A stretch of DNA of 64,000 nt from Voacanga thouarsii (Eukaryota > Streptophyta > Magnoliopsida > Gentianales > Apocynaceae). Positions 59,501 to 64,000 of this stretch are shown piece after piece. A program made the translations under genes and the position numbers. The notes below the pieces were generated by a model that did no database searches, was not told where the DNA came from, and saw only the letters and a program-made list of their open reading frames with translations. The DNA lies in the NCBI GenBank assembly GCA_026120185.1, contig JANUWF010001109.1, positions 2,534,001 through 2,598,000 on the forward strand, read 5' to 3'. Position 1 is the stretch's first letter, and each line of letters opens with the position of its first letter.

Positions 59501-60875
59501 TCTTGATCAAATAAACTCTAAATTTTCCTTAATAAGATTTAAACTTTCAACCTATTAGGATTCACTTCCCAAACCATTAATTATTTTAAATACAAATTAA
59601 ACTTAGCTTATAAACCTACTTATTTATTATTTTACCTTAAAGCTTGGGACACTAGGATCATGGTAGTAGTGAATTGAGTTGATTTAAAATTGAGGAAGTG
59701 GATTGTAGCTTGAATCTGATTAAGATTTGTATTTACCCATGTGGGGTTAGATCGGCTGTTCGAGACCTTGTTGTTGTGAGCAAGAATCAGGTAAGCTCCT
59801 GCATAAAACCTATCGATGTGAAATGTTTTCCTTATGGCAAGCTAAATATGGAGTGTATGGACACTCGTTTGTTTGACGGCAATTGAGGGTTGAATTTGTT
59901 CTTATTTCCAACACTTAAATTATTTAAAAGTTATTGAGCAGATTTTCCAAACTTAAAACTCTTTCTAAAACTGATTGTTCCCAAAACTTTGGAAACCCTC
60001 AAATAACTATTCTCGTGAAGAGCAATGCTTTGTTCATTTTATCCCAAGTGGGAAACGTCGTTGAGTACTCAATAAGGGTGGACTACTAGGACTAGTCTTT
60101 GAAGGGTTAGGATAAGTCTCTTAGCAGGTGGCCACTTCTGAGGGGTGAGTCCTTCCCGGATAAGACGTCAGTCCAGTGAGTCGTGCCGGTCCGAGCTAGC
60201 AGTTTGTTTTCAGTCAAGTGACTGTGTTTTGCCAGAATGGACACCCGGTTGTTATTTGGGTATAGTGAAGGAGGACTATCTTGCCCAGTAGGCCGATCAC
60301 CTACTTTTGTCAGTCTACACAAAGTGTCGGCATTCTGACCGGTTATGGGGCCCAACGTGTGGTAACCCATATCACTTTCTTTCGAGTGGTTGATTTCATT
60401 ACTTGTGTATGGCTAGATAAGCCAAAACGCCACTCTTGCTTTTGACTAATGCTTGATGCTTACCAATGTTTCTCTTATAAAAGTTTCACAATTTGCATCC
60501 ACGAATAGTTTTCACTAAACACCCAAAGCACACACAGACTTACTGAGATTTCTGTCTCATCACCTTTCTATCATGATTTCAGGATGATCTTGCTGTGGAG
60601 TTGAGTGGCTAGTAATATCTGCTTGGGAAGAGAATGTGTCTTTTGATTTTATGTACTGCTTTGGGGAGGCGAGAGTGAATAATTTTATTTATGGTTTTTG
60701 TTTTGGAATTCATGGATTTATTCTTGAAGTTTCTTTAGGTTGTAATAACTTTTTAAGTTAAATATTATTTTTTATTCCGCAATTTGTTTGTGTGACCTAG
60801 TTATAAAGACTCCTTGTCCTTTGGACCGGGCAACATCCCCGGCCCTAGCGGGCTTAGGCTTCGGGGGCTGTTACA
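56597..60875 (+). mobile_element. Solo LTR, 4.28 kb, nested
   Basis: It starts TGTGTGAAACCCC and ends GGGGGCTGTTACA, with exact 5-bp TSDs GGGAT (56592-56596, 60876-60880). It has a GC-rich 3' end with ACATCCCCGGCCC. There is a (CT)n tract at about 58539-58558. It contains a tRNA-like stretch at 56843-56912 and a few short, unconvincing open frames. Very long LTRs ending TGTTACA occur in Tekay/Del chromoviruses and in Tat-lineage elements; I cannot decide between them. Confidence 0.85.
56843..56912 (+). other. tRNA-like segment with A and B boxes, inside the solo LTR
   Basis: TGGTTTAGTGG (56851-56861) fits the pol III A box and GGGTTCAAAGTCC (56893-56905) the B box, at tRNA spacing. The acceptor stem does not close, so it is not a tRNA gene. 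It may be a SINE head or a captured tRNA. Confidence 0.5.
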
Positions 60876-61020
60876 GGGATCATACTGATTTGGGTGTTTA
60901 ATTAGGTACCAATGAAACTTTAACAGTTATAAAGGTCAATGGAGTAAAGAAGATTGCGACTTTGATGTTGTTGTATATCTTTAAGACTGATGAATACAGA
61001 ATACAAGCTAAGGTGGAGAA

Positions 61021-61505
61021 TTTTAGGTTTTGTCTTACATTCCTAATTTGATTAGGACAAAGTGGTTTAATTAAAAAAATATTCCTAATATATTTAGAAT
61101 TAGAAAGTTACTATTGTCATATGTATATTAGAATTAGGGAGTTACTCTTACTATATATCATATTAATTAGGAGTCTTATAACTTTGGTACCTATATATAT
61201 ATAGAGTCATGAAATTTTCAAAGTGTTTTAGTGTTTTCTAGTGTATCCAATATTATAAGGCGAATGGGTGTAGGTTAACTGAGTGTATGAGTGATGCGAC
61301 ACAGGGTGTATACAAAGGATTTGTATAAATACCAAGAATAACCTTATGTAAATCTCCTAATAGCTGTTAATAAAGTATTTTGTAATTCTCGTCTTAAATG
61401 TAAGCTTGGTTAGATAAGTTCAATTATGTAAATTTTTTTATGTCTTATTTTATTCTTCATGTTCATTATTTTTGTTCTCATTATCCTAATTTATATTGCC
61501 CAACA
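61021..61505 (+). repeat. 3' LTR, 485 bp
   Basis: Same length as 55192-55676. Its first bases have decayed from TGTTGGG to TTTTAGG. It ends CCCAACA before TSD TGAAT. Confidence 0.87.
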
Positions 61506-61510
61506 TGAAT

Positions 61511-61957
61511 AGGAGTGATCCACTCTATCTACCCATCAACTTCATGTTGAAGTAACTCTATGTATGACTAGAAAACATTTGGTATAACATTTGTTAGTGA
61601 TAAATCCTAAAATATTGTAATAATTATTTTAATATAAAATATTTATAAACAGCATTCCAAGTTTATTATTTAGTTAAATATTGTTCATAATTATTTAAAT
61701 ATATTCCTATTAGCAAAGATTTTAAAATTTATTAAATTAATAATATAAATGGTTCTTTGTTGTATGACTATTATTAAGCATTAATAATTAGGAAAGACTA
61801 ATGTCATATCTATTTTCTATGGTTAAAAATGGTAAGTCTCTTACTATTTAGTATGTTAATACTAAAATAGACATAAGGAGCACATATATAATAAGTTAAC
61901 TTGAACTAGACAGTTAAAGAATGCTAAATAAATAATTTATTTGTTATCAATGTAATA

Positions 61958-61997
<40 letters not shown>

Positions 61998-63194
61998 TAT
62001 TTTAAAATTTGATTTCTATAATCATGGCAAAATAAAACAAGGATTATTTAAATACATAATTTAAAGTCCATACAATAAGGGTTTTCCAAACTTGAGCATG
62101 TTAAATAAGTTTCCCGATGTATTATGGGTTAAATAAAATTAGGTCAAATTAAATTAAATCATATATCAAATTAGGTATAGGCTAATTGTATATTGAGTTA
62201 AAGTACTTGGGTTTCCCTATATAAAGCACTTGGGCCAACTCAATACAAAGTTTTCTAAATGCCCTACTTAATTTATAATTACTTGTATCCTACCTAGAGT
62301 AATAATTTAAAAGCTTGTAAATTCTTCAACAATAAATAGGAGTACTCCTTTCAATGCTAGGCACATTAAAGCATCCAATAGACTTTAGAGATATTTTGGA
62401 GAATTGAAAGCTCGAGAACCCCTCTAATGATAGGATTCAAGCTTCCATTCTTCTACTGTATAGAAGAAACTTTGTATCTTTAAACTTCTTTTGCATCGGA
62501 TCATTAGACAGTTAAGAAAGAGCATTTAGGCTTCCTTTTTTCAAACATCAGAAGAAGCCTTTATTTTAAACTTCCTTTTTCTATATATTGAAGAAGATTT
62601 GATATTCATGCTTCCCTTTTTCTACTATATTGAAGGAGAATTTGTCACATTGGTTCGAGATCAAGCTTTACCTTTGGATCAAGCAAAATTAAAGAGAAGA
62701 ATTTCGAGGACAAATTCTTGATTTAGAATCTTCCAGAGATTTTAACCCACTTTTGGTATTAATAAAATTCTACATTTGTCACTATTTTTTATCTTTATTC
62801 TAGACTTGAAATTTGTTCATACAAGTACAATTAATCCTTAGATTTGAGGTGACATAGTTGATTTAAACAGAAGTAGTCATGTAGGATAGAATCTATGACT
62901 TTATTATAAACAAAGAAGATATCCACCTCTATTTTTTACTAGAAAAGTTATTAGCCAAGACAGTAATTAAATGATAAAAGAGTTTCTCATATAATTTTAT
63001 AGTCAAGAGATATAATGTACGTGATTTCATATTACAAAAAAATAGCAATAATAGAAGGAATTAAAAGTAAGAAAAATTAAAGGACACACAAAATTTATGT
63101 GGTTTAGTTAATACAACCTACATCTATGAGTAGGGAGAGAGATTTATTTATTTATTTATTTTGGAGAATTATTACAAGGAGGAAGTTGTCCTTC
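61511..63194. other. AT-rich, no gene recognised; possible LTR sequence
   Basis: Contains an (AC)n tract at 61963-61993. The part at 63090-63190 (TGTGGTTTAGTTAATACAACC, then ATTTATTTATTT) resembles the outer part of a copia element whose RNase H lies next to it. Confidence 0.5.
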
Positions 63195-63760
63195 TAGACC
63201 TCGCATGCCCTAAAGGGCCTTATGCTATGTAAACATTTATCAAGTCCAAGTTATGCTTGAACTTCTCTGCAAGTAACAGTTTTGTTAACATATCTGCCAG
63301 ATTATCAGCTATAGCTATCTTCTCTATAAAGAACAACTTATTTTTTTATAACATCTCAAATGAAGTTTAACCTGACATAAACATATTTTGATCTTTCATG
63401 CTAAACTAGATTTTTAGCCAAGTCTAATGAACTTTGACTATCAGAATAAATGAAGTTCCTGAACATCCAAACCTAAGCTATCAATAAGACCATGCAACCA
63501 CATATCTTCTTTAACCCCTCCAGTCATTTACATTTACTCCATTTTAGTTGTAGATAAAGTAACTGTAGATTGAAATGTTGCTATCTAACTAATAGTACAT
63601 CCATAGTGGGTAAATATATAATATGTCAAGGATTTTTTTTTTAATAAAGTCTCCACCATAATCAAAATCTACATACCTAACAAGTCCATTAACAAAACCA
63701 CTAGTAGTATACAATAAACAAATATCAACTGTACCTCTTAAGTATCACATTAAGACAGCT
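63195..63760 (-). pseudogene. copia RNase H / pol 3' end, minus strand
   Basis: Read on minus: LVRYVDFDYGGDFIKKKSLT, FTHYGCTIS, then WLHGLIDSLGLDVQELHLF and, in other frames, the DSQSxxxLAKN region, IEKIAIADNLADMLTK-like and KFKHNLDLIN-like blocks. These are the standard last 180 residues of copia pol. Frameshifts and stops are frequent. The upstream pol is not visible between here and the right edge. Confidence 0.75.
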
Positions 63761-64000
63761 CAAATTGAAGAAAAAAACACAAGAAGTTCAGATAAAACAA
63801 AACCCTAAAATAGAGGATTTATAGCACAAGATTGATCATCAATTATTTGCTCAAATCAAGTCCCTTCAAACCCACGAATTTAACCCTCAATTAACCCACA
63901 ATTTGATGTAAAATTCAGCCTAATTACTTGACCAAAAAAAAAAAAACTCAAATTCGTGGTGGAAAACTGATCATAAAATAGAGAACAAAAAGATGAGATT
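63761..64000. other. Right edge, no gene recognised
   Basis: AT-rich sequence next to the copia fragment. It does not continue its RT frame recognisably. Confidence 0.5.

Larger units (their letters stand above)
55192..61505 (+). mobile_element. Small, coding-poor LTR retroelement carrying a nested solo LTR
   Basis: Two 485-bp LTRs (55192-55676, 61021-61505) with TSD TGAAT. The primer site TGGTATTAGAG...GGTTT is just after the 5' LTR, and a purine-rich AAGGTGGAGAA precedes the 3' LTR. Without the solo LTR (56597-60875) the interior is only about 1.06 kb and shows no clear gag or pol, so it is a non-autonomous or heavily deleted element. The LTRs are strongly diverged from each other, so it is old. 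Confidence 0.88.

Noticed and set aside
59698..59886. 62-codon frame with Cys-rich sequence
   Set aside because: Within the solo LTR. No motif and no support for expression.
60107..60370. 87-codon minus-strand frame in a GC-richer stretch
   Set aside because: It is part of the same solo LTR. Its composition reflects the LTR 3' half, and no protein similarity was recognised.
54955..61600. Possible host-gene exons in the flanks of the CACTA and LTR elements
   Set aside because: Splice-like sites occur on minus (near 55062 and 55185), but after removing the elements the joined frame has several stops and no recognised protein.
1..64000. CRISPR array, rRNA or prokaryotic operon
   Set aside because: All repeats seen are LTRs, TIR/subterminal repeats, microsatellites or the 152-bp satellite. 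The gene structure is spliced and plant-like.

Overview
This is plant nuclear DNA, probably from a eudicot. It is AT-rich and gene-poor. One spliced, plant-specific gene is visible (cryptochrome-DASH, CRY3 type). Almost everything else is transposable-element sequence: Ty1/copia, Ty3/gypsy, hAT, CACTA, MITEs, a SINE and several solo LTRs, many nested in one another. No element-encoded reading frame is intact over its full length. Calls rest on recognised protein motifs, paired LTRs or TIRs, and target-site duplications (TSDs) read directly from the sequence.

Region by region. 1-9471: a plus-strand copia element enters from the left edge and ends with its 3' LTR at about 9198-9466. A second, younger copia element on the minus strand (249-5370, 140-bp LTRs) sits inside its gag. 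9813-13217: exons 1-5 of CRY-DASH on the minus strand, all in frame. The copia stack sits in intron 5, so the C-terminal FAD-binding exons must lie beyond the left edge, if they survive. 13348-19164: a decayed plus-strand copia element starting 131 bp upstream of the CRY-DASH ATG.

19919-31420: a minus-strand hAT transposase relic, split by a 10-kb gypsy element (21213-31228, TSD ATAAC). The gypsy element carries a solo LTR in its gag (23871-25679). 32930-34640: a second hAT relic (DUF4371/zf-MYM type) with a 366-bp MITE inside. 35330-38065: an unidentified, diverged tandem duplication.

38123-54951: a 16.8-kb CACTA element (TSD ATT) with remains of TNP2-like and TNPA-like genes. It has been invaded by a solo LTR, a MULE-like MITE, a SINE and another LTR. 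Near its right end is a 15-copy array of about 152 bp with a 606-608 bp higher-order period. 55192-61505: a small LTR retroelement (TSD TGAAT) holding a 4.3-kb solo LTR (TSD GGGAT). 63195-63760: the 3' end of another minus-strand copia element, with AT-rich flank to the right edge.

The only likely host function is CRY-DASH, a blue-light photoreceptor/photolyase-family flavoprotein targeted to organelles. Its proximal upstream region keeps a G-box, but an element sits just upstream and a multi-element stack sits in intron 5. Several element relics share nonsense changes of the TGG-to-TAG or CAA-to-TAA kind, as expected for long-methylated, silenced DNA.
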